In this document: positions 27,484-36,655 of the stretch, piece after piece
Position numbering within the stretch: position 1 is the stretch's first letter
Layout of the letters: every line of letters starts with the position of its first letter
From: Ferruginibacter sp.
GTDB taxonomy: Bacteria; Bacteroidota; Bacteroidia; Chitinophagales; Chitinophagaceae
Direction: 5' to 3'
Assembly: GCA_017983695.1 (NCBI GenBank)
Contig: JAGOAX010000007.1
Coordinates: 124,001-188,000 of the forward strand
DNA length: 64,000 nucleotides
Program-made: the position numbers and the translations under genes
Notes under the pieces: model-generated
Databases searched by the model: none
Told to the model about the DNA's origin: nothing
What the model saw: the letters and a program-made list of their open reading frames with translations, nothing else

Positions 27484-29757
27484 ATGGCTTTCGACATTGA
27501 AATGATTAAACAGGTGTATGCAAACTTTGCAACACGTATTGAAGCAGCCCGTAAAGCAACCGGCAAACCCCTTACACTTACCGAAAAAATATTGTATGCC
27601 CATCTTACAGAAGGCAATGCCAGTAAGGCTTATGAAAGAGGTGCAGCTTATGTGGACTTTGCGCCAGACCGTGTGGCCATGCAGGATGCAACTGCTCAAA
27701 TGGCTTTATTGCAGTTTATGCAAAGTGGCAGAACCAAGGTGGCCGTTCCTTCTACCGTACACTGCGATCATTTAATTGAAGCCAAAGTAAACAGCGCAAC
27801 AGATTTAACCAGGGCTAAAACAGAAAGTAGTGAAGTATTTGATTTCTTAGCTTCTGTAAGTAATAAATATGGTATTGGGTTTTGGAAACCCGGAGCCGGT
27901 ATCATTCACCAGGTGGTATTGGAAAACTATGCTTTTCCCGGTGGTATGATGATTGGCACTGACAGCCATACTGTAAATGCAGGCGGCTTAGGTATGATCG
28001 CTATTGGAGTAGGTGGTGCCGATGCCTGTGATGTGATGGCAGGTTTACCATGGGAATTAAAAATGCCTAAGCTGATCGGTGTAAAATTAACCGGTAAACT
28101 AAGCGGCTGGACGGCACCTAAGGATGTTATTTTAAAAGTAGCCGGCATTCTTACCGTAAAAGGTGGAACGGGTGCTGTTGTTGAATATTTTGGCGAAGGT
28201 GCTACAAGCATGAGCTGTACCGGTAAAGGAACCATTTGTAATATGGGTGCCGAAATTGGTGCCACCACAAGTACTTTTGGTTACGATGAAAGCATGAGCC
28301 GCTACTTAAAAGCAACCGGCCGTGAGGAAATTGCTGTAGCTGCTGATGCTATTGCCGCACACTTAACCGGCGATGCTGAAGTGTATGCAAATCCTGAAAC
28401 ATATTTTGACCAGGTTATTGAAATTGACCTAAATACTTTGGAGCCACATTTAAATGGCCCTTTCACTCCCGATTTAGCCACACCCATTTCTCAAATGAAA
28501 GCGGCTGCATTGGCAAACGGATGGCCTAACAAAATTGAAGTAGGTTTAATTGGCAGTTGCACCAACAGCAGTTACGAAGACATTAGCCGTGCTGTAAGTT
28601 TAGCACAGCAGGTAATTGATAAAGGTTTAAAACTGAATGCGCAATTCAATATTAACCCCGGTAGCGAACAGATTCGTTACACCATTGAAAGAGATGGATT
28701 TTTAAGCGTATTTGATAAAATTGGTGCCAATGTATTTGCAAATGCCTGCGGCCCCTGCATTGGTATGTGGGACAGGGTTGGTGCCGAGAAAAAAGAAAAG
28801 AACACCATTGTACATTCCTTTAACCGCAACTTTGCAAAACGTGCCGATGGTAACCCCAACACTTTTGCTTTTGTAGGCAGCCCCGAAATTGTTACTGCCA
28901 TGGCTATTGCCGGTACATTAGATTTTAACCCGTTAACCGATACATTAACCAATGATAAAGGAGAACAGGTAAAACTTGACCCTCCTACCGGTAATGAATT
29001 ACCACCAAAAGGATTTGCAGTAGAAGATGCCGGTTACCAAAAACCTGCTGAAGACGGAAGTGCTGTGCAGGTAATTGTTGCACCAGACAGTAAGCGTTTA
29101 CAATTACTCGATCCTTTTGCTGCATGGGAAGGTGTTGATTTAAAAGGACTGAAATTATTAATTAAAGCCAAAGGAAAATGTACCACCGATCATATCAGTA
29201 TGGCGGGGCCATGGTTAAAATTCCGTGGACATTTAGATAATATCAGTAACAATATGCTTATTGGTGCCTTAAACTTTTTTAATGAAAAAACAGACAGCGT
29301 AAAAAATCAATTAACTGGTGAATATGGTACGGTGCCTAATACACAAAGAGCTTACAAAGCTGCCGGTGTGGGTACTATTGTTGTGGGTGACGAAAACTAT
29401 GGTGAAGGTAGTTCACGTGAACATGCGGCTATGGAGCCACGCCACCTGGGTGTACGTGCCGTACTGGTAAAAAGTTTTGCCCGTATACATGAAACCAACC
29501 TTAAAAAACAAGGTATGCTTGGGTTAACTTTTGCTAACAAAGCCGACTACGATAAAATTTTAGAAGACGATACTATTGATATTGAAGGCCTGTTAGCTTT
29601 TGCACCCAATAAGCCTTTGCAATTAGTATTAAACCATGCCGATGGCAGCAGCGAAACAATACAGGTAAACCATACTTACAACGAACAGCAGATAGAGTGG
29701 TTTAAAGCCGGTGGCGCATTAAATATTATCCGCAGAGATTTTGCGGCTGGTAAATAA
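27484..29757 (+). CDS. acnA: Aconitate hydratase
   Basis: The preferred start is ATG 27484 ([10 protein letters not shown]), giving 757 residues. An upstream in-frame ATG at 27460 arises from a palindrome and would add eight unlikely residues. Fe-S ligand cysteines are in [13 protein letters not shown] and in [11 protein letters not shown]. The C-terminal swivel domain carries [22 protein letters not shown]. The enzyme isomerises citrate and isocitrate in the TCA cycle. The architecture is of the mitochondrial-type aconitase common in Bacteroidota. A strong terminator follows. The symbol is by function; the exact subfamily (acnA-like) was not tested. Confidence 0.93.
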   Translation: MAFDIEMIKQVYANFATRIEAARKATGKPLTLTEKILYAHLTEGNASKAYERGAAYVDFAPDRVAMQDATAQMALLQFMQSGRTKVAVPSTVHCDHLIEAKVNSATDLTRAKTESSEVFDFLASVSNKYGIGFWKPGAGIIHQVVLENYAFPGGMMIGTDSHTVNAGGLGMIAIGVGGADACDVMAGLPWELKMPKLIGVKLTGKLSGWTAPKDVILKVAGILTVKGGTGAVVEYFGEGATSMSCTGKGTICNMGAEIGATTSTFGYDESMSRYLKATGREEIAVAADAIAAHLTGDAEVYANPETYFDQVIEIDLNTLEPHLNGPFTPDLATPISQMKAAALANGWPNKIEVGLIGSCTNSSYEDISRAVSLAQQVIDKGLKLNAQFNINPGSEQIRYTIERDGFLSVFDKIGANVFANACGPCIGMWDRVGAEKKEKNTIVHSFNRNFAKRADGNPNTFAFVGSPEIVTAMAIAGTLDFNPLTDTLTNDKGEQVKLDPPTGNELPPKGFAVEDAGYQKPAEDGSAVQVIVAPDSKRLQLLDPFAAWEGVDLKGLKLLIKAKGKCTTDHISMAGPWLKFRGHLDNISNNMLIGALNFFNEKTDSVKNQLTGEYGTVPNTQRAYKAAGVGTIVVGDENYGEGSSREHAAMEPRHLGVRAVLVKSFARIHETNLKKQGMLGLTFANKADYDKILEDDTIDIEGLLAFAPNKPLQLVLNHADGSSETIQVNHTYNEQQIEWFKAGGALNIIRRDFAAGK

Positions 29758-29782
29758 GTTGTTTTAAAAATAAATTTTTCCC

Positions 29783-29816
29783 ATCTCCCGGTTTTTAAAG
29801 CCGGGAGATTTTTTTG
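29783..29816 (+). terminator. Rho-independent terminator after aconitase
   Basis: ATCTCCCGG pairs with CCGGGAGAT around a 9-base loop and is followed by seven T. It lies 26 bases after the stop codon. Confidence 0.92.
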
Positions 29817-29851
29817 GAACAGACTGAAGGAATACTATTGAGCATCGTTGT

Positions 29852-29935
29852 GTCACTCACTTGTGCTACATACCATTAATGAACTTTTATTGCAGCGGAG
29901 ATTTTAGTGAATGGCTCGTGACACAAAAGCCAAGG
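29852..29935 (+). repeat. Dispersed repeat, copy A (left end of the TIR island)
   Basis: CTCACTTGTGC (from 29856), then TTTTATTGCAGCGGAG, GATTTTAGTGAATGGCTCGTGA and GCCAAGGC. It is about 87 percent identical over 67 bases to the reverse complement of copy C (34040-34106). An open frame passes through it (reading ...YCSGDFSEWLV), but the same peptide appears in copy C, so this reflects the repeat and not a gene. Confidence 0.8.
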
Positions 29936-30028
29936 CTTAGAGTCATGAGAAAAATGGCAAATAAAAACTTGCGTATATTTATGAGTTGGCTGCTATGCTT
30001 TTTAACAACACTCTCAAATAATAATTTT

Positions 30029-30781
30029 ATGGATAAAAAAATCGTATTCATTTCTCACATTACTGAGGAGAAAGAACTTGCTGTTAAAGTGAAAGAACTA
30101 ATTGAAACATCATTTTTAGGAATGATTGAAGTTTTCGTATCATCCGATGAACACAGTATTTCATTAGGACAAAAGTGGTTAGACAATATAACAAAGGCTT
30201 TGAAAACTTGTTCTATTGAAATTATATTATGTAGTCATAACTCTATAACACGACCTTGGATAAACTTTGAAGCTGGTGCTGGATGGATAAGAGATATTCC
30301 TGTTATTCCACTTTGCCATTCTGGACTAACACCTTCCAAATTGCCAATGCCATTAAATTTATTGCAAGCAGCAACAGCAAATGAAGTATCAAGTTTGAAA
30401 TTATTATTTCCAGTTTTAGCACAAGCATTAGGCTCAAAGACACCAGAGGTCGATTATGAGACTTTTACAAAAGCTGTAAAAGAACTTGAAAAGAAATATA
30501 CTTTTTGGACTGACGTTAATAAAGGCTTTGAAATTCTAAATTCTCACCATACACAAATTATTTCAGTGTTGAAAACTGGCAAAACAATTGAAATTGATTT
30601 AACCGAAAGTGATGAGAAAAAATTAGACAGTGCAATACAGCTTTTGAAACCTCACGACCTTGTAGACTTAAAGCGATTAGGAACTACTAAAATAACAACA
30701 GGAGGAACATTTTATGGCTTTAATATTATTCCATTGAAGCAACTTGCAAATATTTTTAAAGACACAAACTGCAAATGGTGA
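30029..30781 (+). CDS. TIR-domain protein, possible NADase / defence effector
   Basis: Start taken at ATG 30029 (MDKKIVFISHITEEKELAVK). The frame is open further upstream, but that part is the dispersed repeat. 250 residues. The first ~125 form a TIR fold: KIVFISHITEE, then VFVSSDEHSISLGQKWLDNI, IILCSHNSITRPWINFEAGAG and IPVIPLC. The Glu in NFEAGA occupies the catalytic position of NAD-cleaving TIR domains. The C-terminal half (TFWTDVNKGFEIL ... LTESDEKKLDSAIQLLKPHDL) is not recognised. No partner gene of a known system (Thoeris, CBASS, pAgo) is adjacent. By eye the DNA is more AT-rich than its neighbours, and it lies between inverted repeat copies. Confidence 0.8.
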   Translation: MDKKIVFISHITEEKELAVKVKELIETSFLGMIEVFVSSDEHSISLGQKWLDNITKALKTCSIEIILCSHNSITRPWINFEAGAGWIRDIPVIPLCHSGLTPSKLPMPLNLLQAATANEVSSLKLLFPVLAQALGSKTPEVDYETFTKAVKELEKKYTFWTDVNKGFEILNSHHTQIISVLKTGKTIEIDLTESDEKKLDSAIQLLKPHDLVDLKRLGTTKITTGGTFYGFNIIPLKQLANIFKDTNCKW

Positions 30782-31156
30782 CAATAGCACAGCAGCCAAC
30801 ATTAGGCTTGGCGTTATTAAGGCTTAGCCCTTGTTGGTATCACGAAGCCAACAGCAATGCCGTTGGAATGCAGGGTTGGGCAATGTGTGTAAGCGTACCA
30901 ACAACGCAGCGTACTACCACAAAAAACAAACTCAAATAATGTATTAAATCAGTTACAACCTTTGCAACAATGTTGTTGGTACGCATTCGCTCTTTATCCT
31001 TACTTCGATACCAACAACGGCATTGGCTGGCGCAACGCTGGTTCCCTTCTGCCTTGGCCTTGGCTCAAGAGCCATTCGCTAAAATCTCAATAGTGGTATG
31101 TCAAACAAGTGAGCTCTGACATAGCAAAGACCGGCACCGCTGCGAACCCGCCGTGT
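30782..31156. other. 375-base spacer with nested inverted repeats; no gene
   Basis: No open frame with gene character was found. It holds a GCCAA/TTGGC hairpin just after the TIR stop (30795-30812), the palindrome CCAACAGCAATGCCGTTGG (30848-30866), an outer inverted pair TTGTTGGTATC / GATACCAACAA (30831-30841 and 31007-31017), an inner pair GCGTACCAACAAC / GTTGTTGGTACGC (30893-30905 and 30972-30984), and repeat copy B at 31051-31114. Confidence 0.75.
31051..31114 (-). repeat. Dispersed repeat, copy B (right end of the TIR island)
   Basis: Read on the minus strand it has GCTCACTTGT, ATACCACTATTGAGATTTTA, GCGAATGGCTC and GAGCCAAGGC. Compared with copy C it lacks 17 bases between two GAGATTTTA direct repeats. 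It is inverted relative to copy A. Confidence 0.8.
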
Positions 31157-33913
31157 TTACTGTGTATAAAGCTGATTAAACAACAACTTAAACGTTCCCC
31201 ACGATTGTGCCCTGAAAGTAATCTCAGGCCCAAATGCATAAAGTTTTCCTTTGCCAACTGAAGCTTCAAAAGCTGTGATGCCATTCTTTAAATACACTTC
31301 TCCCCAACTCCAGCCGCTGCGTAAAATTTTATCATTGCCGAACCATGCCAGGGGTTTTATTACACCGCTGGTCACTGCATCCGGGTTCAATGTAAAAACC
31401 GGACTGTTGTCAAAATAAATATCTGTAAGTTTATTTAATCCCGAAGTGGCCGTTTGATTGTTATCAACCATCATTTGTAAAATACTTCCAGGCGTGTAAT
31501 ATTTATCACGGCCCAAAGTTTTTTCTTCTCCGTTCACAATCTCAACCATAGCATTTGCAACCGGTAATTTTAAATGATACGCCAGTTGGGTGCTGCTGCC
31601 AATGGTAACAATATTGCCGCCTGCTTCCATAAATAATTTTAATTGCGGAATTGATTTGGCTGCTGTAATACGGCCAAGCCTGTTCCTGTATTCTACCGGA
31701 ATACTATCGGGGTTTGGATTGTTGAATCCAAATCCGGCATTTGTATTTACGCCGCTGCCAACAGCCGGTATAGCTCCACCAACAAAAACAATTACATCGT
31801 ATTTCGATCTAAGGTTTCCGGTATCAACATCTTTTGCGTAGATAACATCAAAGGCATAATTAAATTTTTCTAAAATCAAACGTGTCCAGCCTGAAGGCAT
31901 AGAGCCACCGTACATATCCCACAATGCAATTCTTGCTTTTTTAATTTTTGAAAGAGCTGTAGGTTTTTGATCAACGGCAATAAACTGAACATTATTTTCA
32001 GTAACATTCTTATCAATTATTGATTTTGCTTTTGCATTTGATGCAATGTAAAATGAACCATTGCTGAATGCAGCCCCGTTTACAACATTAGATATTCGGT
32101 ACACATCAACACCTCCATTAATCAAATTGTTTACCGCTTTATAAGATTGATTGGCTCTTGCATCCAGCACATAACCGGCGGCTGAATTTTTTACTGCTAC
32201 ACCTGAAAGTTTTATTATTTGTCCAAGCGGATTTTTTTCGAAAGGCCCTTCAAAACCATCCATGATGCGGTCGAACTGAACACCTGCCTGGTAGGCCAAA
32301 GTCCAGCCGGCAGCATCATACGGCGGTACTGGCGGCCCACCGGGGTATTGAAAATCATTCGGGTGGTCCTGTGGTTCAAACATATCCAGCACATGCGGCC
32401 TGAAAGCCTGGTTAGTTTTTACGATGTATGAATTGGCTGGGTATTTTTTACCGGCCACGGTAAAATCGTCAGTTGCTTTTTGTACCACAATGCCCGTTTT
32501 TATTAAAGCATTTAAAAACTCTACAGCCGTGGCAAAGTCGGGTTGATTGGATGGAATTATATAACCACGGGGATCTTTAAAAGCAATATTCTTCATCACA
32601 CTATCGTAAAACTTTACCGGCACTGCACCAGTATTGGCACGGTTTGGTTCTACAGCAGGCCTTACTCTTTTCAATGAATCCTGGTGAAGTTTATCTATGG
32701 CTGCAATTTTTGATGGGGATAGTGACCACGTATCTGTATTGCCTTTATCAATAGCATTTTTTCCCATACGATAAATATTCATCAGCAGTTCATCTCTATT
32801 GCGGGATGCATAATTTAATACAGCGTAGTTTAAAGAGACAGAGTAATCAATACTTTGCCTGAACAGCCATTTTTGCGGCACTATCGGGTTAGGGGTAGCC
32901 GCATTGGGTATTAAACGTGATGTAACCAGCGGTATGTTTGAGGGATTGGGGCTTCCCACAATTTCTGTCAACAGGCCAATCATGTTGTGAAAATAAGTGG
33001 TGGTTCGCAACCCCCCATTATACCAGGTAGAATAAACCGAACCAGCTTTGCTCGTATATCCCGGCTTAGCTTCGGCATTTAAACGGTTTTGCATGGCCGC
33101 ACCTACTGCATCAAGCCCGGTGATAATGAGGGGGTCAAAAACATAATTGAAAGGGTCACGATATGGAGCGCCGGCAACAATAGAACCCGCCGGGCCTGCC
33201 TGGTGGTGATTGTACATGATCTGCGGAATCCATTCTACAAACAACTGCCTGCCTATATTTTGCGATTCTTTTAAGTTAAGCATATAAAAATCGCGGTTGT
33301 TATCATGCCCTGCATATTTTTCGTAAAGCCTGGGTAAATTAAAAGCACTTCTTTTTTCCGGCCTGGGTTCTCTCATATACCAGTTACTCTGCAGTTCCTG
33401 TCCATCGGGGTTGGCATGGGTCATTAAGATGATGACATCATTTAATATCCGTACTGTTTCATCATCAGTCCTGCTCAGCAGCTGGTATGCAGTTTCAATA
33501 AGCTGATGAATACCCACTACTTCATTGGCATGCAAACCGCCGTCGATCCAAACAACAGCTTTACCAATTTTGGCAAGCACTGTTGCCTGTTCAGGAGTTA
33601 TATCAGCATTTCCCATTTTTTGCGAAATCTGTTTATACTCCTCCAGTTTTTTATGGTTATCAGGCGATGTTACAATCAGCATGAACTGATCTCTGCCCTC
33701 TTCGGTTTTACCAATAACTGTGTATTTGGCCCTGGGCGATGCATCCGCCAGTTTTTTAAAATAGGCTTCGGTTTGTGTAAAGTTGGCCAGTTGATAATTA
33801 TCGCCAATGGTAAATCCAAAATGTTCTTTGGGTGTGAGAATATTTTGTGCAATAACAGTACTGATGCAAATAAATGAAATCAGCAGGCAGGCAATCTGTT
33901 TTTTAGGCAACAT
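31157..33913 (-). CDS. M14-family zinc carboxypeptidase-like protein, secreted
   Basis: Start taken at ATG 33911-33913 (MLPKKQIACLLISF, signal peptide ending STVIAQ); a GTG six codons upstream is possible. 918 residues. The N-terminal third is an M14 peptidase: DGGLHANEVVG supplies the HxxE zinc ligands, MTHANPDGQELQSNWYMR and NNRDFY the substrate-binding residues, MYNHHQ the third ligand, and a TEIVG segment the likely catalytic Glu. The long C-terminal part resembles the glutamine-amidotransferase-like half of Bacteroidota M14 proteins (YDVIVFVGGAIPAVG). No T9SS signal is seen. The substrate is unknown. The gene lies between repeat copies B and C, tail almost touching B. Confidence 0.88.
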   Translation of the reverse strand: MLPKKQIACLLISFICISTVIAQNILTPKEHFGFTIGDNYQLANFTQTEAYFKKLADASPRAKYTVIGKTEEGRDQFMLIVTSPDNHKKLEEYKQISQKMGNADITPEQATVLAKIGKAVVWIDGGLHANEVVGIHQLIETAYQLLSRTDDETVRILNDVIILMTHANPDGQELQSNWYMREPRPEKRSAFNLPRLYEKYAGHDNNRDFYMLNLKESQNIGRQLFVEWIPQIMYNHHQAGPAGSIVAGAPYRDPFNYVFDPLIITGLDAVGAAMQNRLNAEAKPGYTSKAGSVYSTWYNGGLRTTTYFHNMIGLLTEIVGSPNPSNIPLVTSRLIPNAATPNPIVPQKWLFRQSIDYSVSLNYAVLNYASRNRDELLMNIYRMGKNAIDKGNTDTWSLSPSKIAAIDKLHQDSLKRVRPAVEPNRANTGAVPVKFYDSVMKNIAFKDPRGYIIPSNQPDFATAVEFLNALIKTGIVVQKATDDFTVAGKKYPANSYIVKTNQAFRPHVLDMFEPQDHPNDFQYPGGPPVPPYDAAGWTLAYQAGVQFDRIMDGFEGPFEKNPLGQIIKLSGVAVKNSAAGYVLDARANQSYKAVNNLINGGVDVYRISNVVNGAAFSNGSFYIASNAKAKSIIDKNVTENNVQFIAVDQKPTALSKIKKARIALWDMYGGSMPSGWTRLILEKFNYAFDVIYAKDVDTGNLRSKYDVIVFVGGAIPAVGSGVNTNAGFGFNNPNPDSIPVEYRNRLGRITAAKSIPQLKLFMEAGGNIVTIGSSTQLAYHLKLPVANAMVEIVNGEEKTLGRDKYYTPGSILQMMVDNNQTATSGLNKLTDIYFDNSPVFTLNPDAVTSGVIKPLAWFGNDKILRSGWSWGEVYLKNGITAFEASVGKGKLYAFGPEITFRAQSWGTFKLLFNQLYTQ

Positions 33914-34026
33914 AGTTTTGATTTTAATCACCTAATATAAACATTTATTAAACCGAAAGTTTAATTTGAGAACAGTTTTGATAAAGTCAAAGAAATAAAA
34001 AGCCAACTTTACGAATATATTTTATT

Positions 34027-34146
34027 CGCCTTGGCTCGCTCACGAGCCATTCGCTAAAATCTCCGCTCCAATAAAATCTCAATAGTGGTATATCGCACAA
34101 GTGAGCTCCCCACGGCATCGGTGCCGCTACTCCTACCTCCGCCAGC
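34027..34146 (-). repeat. Dispersed repeat, copy C (upstream of the M14 gene)
   Basis: The core, 34040-34106 on the minus strand, matches copy A at about 58 of 67 bases. It also has GGCTCG-TGAG-CGAGCC (a perfect short hairpin) at one end and GGCAC-CGAT-GCCGTG at the other. This is the longest copy in the window. Confidence 0.8.
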
Positions 34147-34219
34147 CTTAACAAAACTTTTAAAAAATATATTTGATGTTTAAACATTAATTATGTAGCT
34201 TGCATTAAAATTTAAAACA

Positions 34220-34786
34220 ATGACAATTACAAAATGGGCAATCGACCCAACACACAGCGAAATACATTTTAAGGTAAAACACCTGATGATCACTACCGTT
34301 ACAGGTAGTTTTAAAAACTTTACCGCTGCTGCAGAAACAGCCAGCGAAGATTTTTCAAACGCAGCCATCAGCTTTAGCGCCGATACCAACTCCGTAAGTA
34401 CCGGTAACGAACAGCGTGACGGCCACTTACAAAGTGCCGACTTTTTTGATGCAGAAAAATTCCCTACATTATCATTTGCCTCAACCAGCTACACAAAAAA
34501 AGGTGATGATGAATTTGCTTTAACCGGCAACCTCACCATTAAAGATGTTACCAAGCCCGTAACATTAACTGTTGAATTTGGTGGCGTGGCAAAAGACCCA
34601 TGGGGAAATACAAAAGCAGGCTTTACTTTATCGGGCAAAATAAACCGTAAAGATTTTGGCCTTAACTGGAATGCAGTTACAGAAGCCGGCGGCTTACTGG
34701 TAAGTGAAGAGGTGAAAATATCTGCAGAAATACAGTTGGTACAACAGGTTGAAGCAGCCGTTGCAGAACAGGAAGCTGCTGTATAA
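34220..34786 (+). CDS. YceI family protein
   Basis: The 188-residue protein begins MTITKWAIDPTHSEIHFKVKHLMITTVTGSF, the YceI lipocalin-like signature, and continues with FFDAEKFPTLSF and LTIKDVTKPVTLTVEF. YceI proteins form a long beta-barrel that binds an isoprenoid such as a polyprenyl chain. No signal peptide is present, so this member is predicted cytoplasmic. It ends one base before the convergent protease gene, leaving no room for an ordinary terminator. Confidence 0.92.
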   Translation: MTITKWAIDPTHSEIHFKVKHLMITTVTGSFKNFTAAAETASEDFSNAAISFSADTNSVSTGNEQRDGHLQSADFFDAEKFPTLSFASTSYTKKGDDEFALTGNLTIKDVTKPVTLTVEFGGVAKDPWGNTKAGFTLSGKINRKDFGLNWNAVTEAGGLLVSEEVKISAEIQLVQQVEAAVAEQEAAV

Positions 34787-34787
34787 T

Positions 34788-35669
34788 TTATACCGTTACC
34801 TGCTGGTCTTTATACCAGCAACAATCTTTATACTTTAAACCGCTGCCGCAATAACAATCGTCATTGCGGCCGGTTTTTGCTTTTAGCCTTTGTACTACAA
34901 CTTCGGGGTCCTGCTTAAAAATTTCCTGCAGCAGTTCATATAAGTCAGGATGTTTTTGTTGCAAAAGATCGGGCCGCTCAAAAAAATATTCCGACACCAC
35001 AGCAAAAAATTCCGCTTTGTTGGTTGTGCCGTATGGATTGATATCGGATTGCTCTTTTAGTATCTTCTGCATTTTCTGAAAAGTCATATCCAGCCAGGGC
35101 AAAGTATATTGTTTTGATAATAATAATTTAGGTATGCCGTCTGTATCGCCATCTGCCTTATCGATCAAATGCACAAATTCATGTATGGCAGTATTATTTT
35201 TATCAGAATCGTTTTTAAAACCCTGCTGCAAAGCATGTTTCGATAACAGCATCTTCCCCTCCATATAGCCAGAGCCAACCATCCCCATAATATTCCGGTC
35301 CCCTCCTGCTGTTTTAAAATCATTATTAAAAGTGTCTGCATACAATAACACTTCCTGCAAATTGCTGTACTTCCACTCCGGAAAAGCAAATACAGGAATT
35401 ACTGCACTGGCAGCTACCAGTATCCTGTCAATATCTTCAACAGTTGTATTAACACCGGTTATTTTTACATCAGCTAAAAATTCAGTTACCTCAGTTTCAA
35501 ATTGTTTGCGCTTTGTTTTATCCAGCGCCCTGAAGAAAGAAATATTGTCGGACAGTATTACGTCATTTACATGAATTGCTTCTCCCAATGGGGTTTTACC
35601 CGGATCAGTTTTTGGTTTTGCCAGGAACACACCAAAAAGGATCAATAGAATTATTGTTACTATAAGCAT
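34788..35669 (-). CDS. MtfA-like zinc peptidase with a SEC-C tail
   Basis: 293 residues. An N-terminal membrane helix (residues 2-16) is followed by an MtfA-type domain. This has VIPVFAFPEWKY, the zinc motif HEFVHLIDKADG (about residues 163-174) and TTNKAEFFAVVSEYFFE, which supplies the third ligand Glu. The last ~25 residues are a SEC-C zinc-binding motif (RNDDCYCGSGLKYKDCC). E. coli MtfA lacks both the membrane anchor and the SEC-C tail; it binds the Mlc repressor and tunes glucose uptake. Whether that role applies here is unknown. Confidence 0.88.
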   Translation of the reverse strand: MLIVTIILLILFGVFLAKPKTDPGKTPLGEAIHVNDVILSDNISFFRALDKTKRKQFETEVTEFLADVKITGVNTTVEDIDRILVAASAVIPVFAFPEWKYSNLQEVLLYADTFNNDFKTAGGDRNIMGMVGSGYMEGKMLLSKHALQQGFKNDSDKNNTAIHEFVHLIDKADGDTDGIPKLLLSKQYTLPWLDMTFQKMQKILKEQSDINPYGTTNKAEFFAVVSEYFFERPDLLQQKHPDLYELLQEIFKQDPEVVVQRLKAKTGRNDDCYCGSGLKYKDCCWYKDQQVTV

Positions 35670-35716
35670 TATAAATAAAATTTTATCTGCTGAAAGTAAA
35701 ACTACTTAACTGTAAC

Positions 35717-35724
35717 TACATTTG
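35717..35724 (+). promoter_or_regulatory. Candidate -7 element TACATTTG of the bestrophin gene
   Basis: TACATTTG matches TAnnTTTG 18 bases before the start ATG. No clear -33 element. Confidence 0.45.
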
Positions 35725-35741
35725 CAGCGTAATAAATAAGT

Positions 35742-36620
35742 ATGGTACAATATAATCCTAAAGACTGGCTCAATTTTATTTTCCGGTTTCATAAATCGGA
35801 CACTTTTATAAAACTGTGGCCAATGATATTGCTGATATGCGCCTACTCCGGTGCTATTGCCTATTTTGAAGTGGAGCACTGGAAATGGAGTGAGAAAAAC
35901 AAAGTAAAAAACATTGTGCTGATGCACAGCCTGCTGGGCTTTGTAATTTCTTTACTGCTGGTATTTAGAACCAACACGGCTTACGACCGCTGGTGGGAAG
36001 GCCGCAAACTGTGGGGCTCATTAGTAAACAACAGCCGTAACCTGGCACTAAAGCTAAATGCATTACTGCCCAAAAACGATACCCAAAGCCGTACATTTTT
36101 TAAAGCAGCCATTCCGCAATATGCAGTGGCATTAAAAAATCATTTGCGCCAGGAGTCAACAAGGCTGGCACTGGATGAAGCCGAACACCCGGAGCTACTT
36201 GATATTGATCTGGATAAACATGTACCCAACCAATTATCGGCCATCATTTTTAAAAAGGCTAACAGTTTATTTGAAGCCGGAAAAATAAAAGGCGAACAAC
36301 TGATTATTATCAACAGCGAACTGCAATCCTTTACAGAAATATGCGGCGCCTGCGAACGGATCAAGAATACGCCTATCCCCTTTTCTTATAGTGCTTTTCT
36401 TAAAAAATTTATTTTCTTTTATGTTATGACATTGCCATGGGGTTATGTTTTTAATTTAGATTACCTGGTAATACCCGTAGTGGGATTTATATTTTATGTA
36501 CTGGCCAGTTTAGAACTGGTGGCCGAAGAAATTGAAGACCCATTTGGTACCGACAGCAACGATTTGCCAATGGATAAGATGTGTGAGAATATTCAAAAGC
36601 ATGTAGGCGAACTGTTATAA
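35742..36620 (+). CDS. Bestrophin-family ion channel
   Basis: 292 residues with the bestrophin/UPF0187 pattern: DWLNFIFRFHKSDTFIKLWP, two early membrane helices, FRTNTAYDRWWEGRKLWGSLVNNSRNL (about residues 78-104), and a C-terminal pair of helices with PWGYVFNLDYLVIPVVGF. The family forms pentameric anion or cation channels in the inner membrane. Length and motifs are normal. A TACATTTG element precedes it. Confidence 0.92.
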   Translation: MVQYNPKDWLNFIFRFHKSDTFIKLWPMILLICAYSGAIAYFEVEHWKWSEKNKVKNIVLMHSLLGFVISLLLVFRTNTAYDRWWEGRKLWGSLVNNSRNLALKLNALLPKNDTQSRTFFKAAIPQYAVALKNHLRQESTRLALDEAEHPELLDIDLDKHVPNQLSAIIFKKANSLFEAGKIKGEQLIIINSELQSFTEICGACERIKNTPIPFSYSAFLKKFIFFYVMTLPWGYVFNLDYLVIPVVGFIFYVLASLELVAEEIEDPFGTDSNDLPMDKMCENIQKHVGELL

Positions 36621-36628
36621 ATCTATTT

Positions 36629-36636
36629 TATATTTG
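36629..36636 (+). promoter_or_regulatory. Candidate -7 element TATATTTG of aguB
   Basis: TATATTTG matches TAnnTTTG 20 bases before the aguB ATG. The -33 region is not convincing. Confidence 0.45.
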
Positions 36637-36655
36637 CCCTTTATAATAAAACATT

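Noticed and set aside
29861..30028. N-terminal extension of the TIR gene including SGDFSEWLV
   Set aside because: The same peptide is encoded by repeat copy C at another locus, and the TIR fold starts at MDKKIVFISH. The extension is repeat DNA.
30783..31060. Integron attC site
   Set aside because: The fold is suggestive, but no GTTRRRY/RYYYAAC core pair and no integrase were found, so it is reported only as nested inverted repeats.
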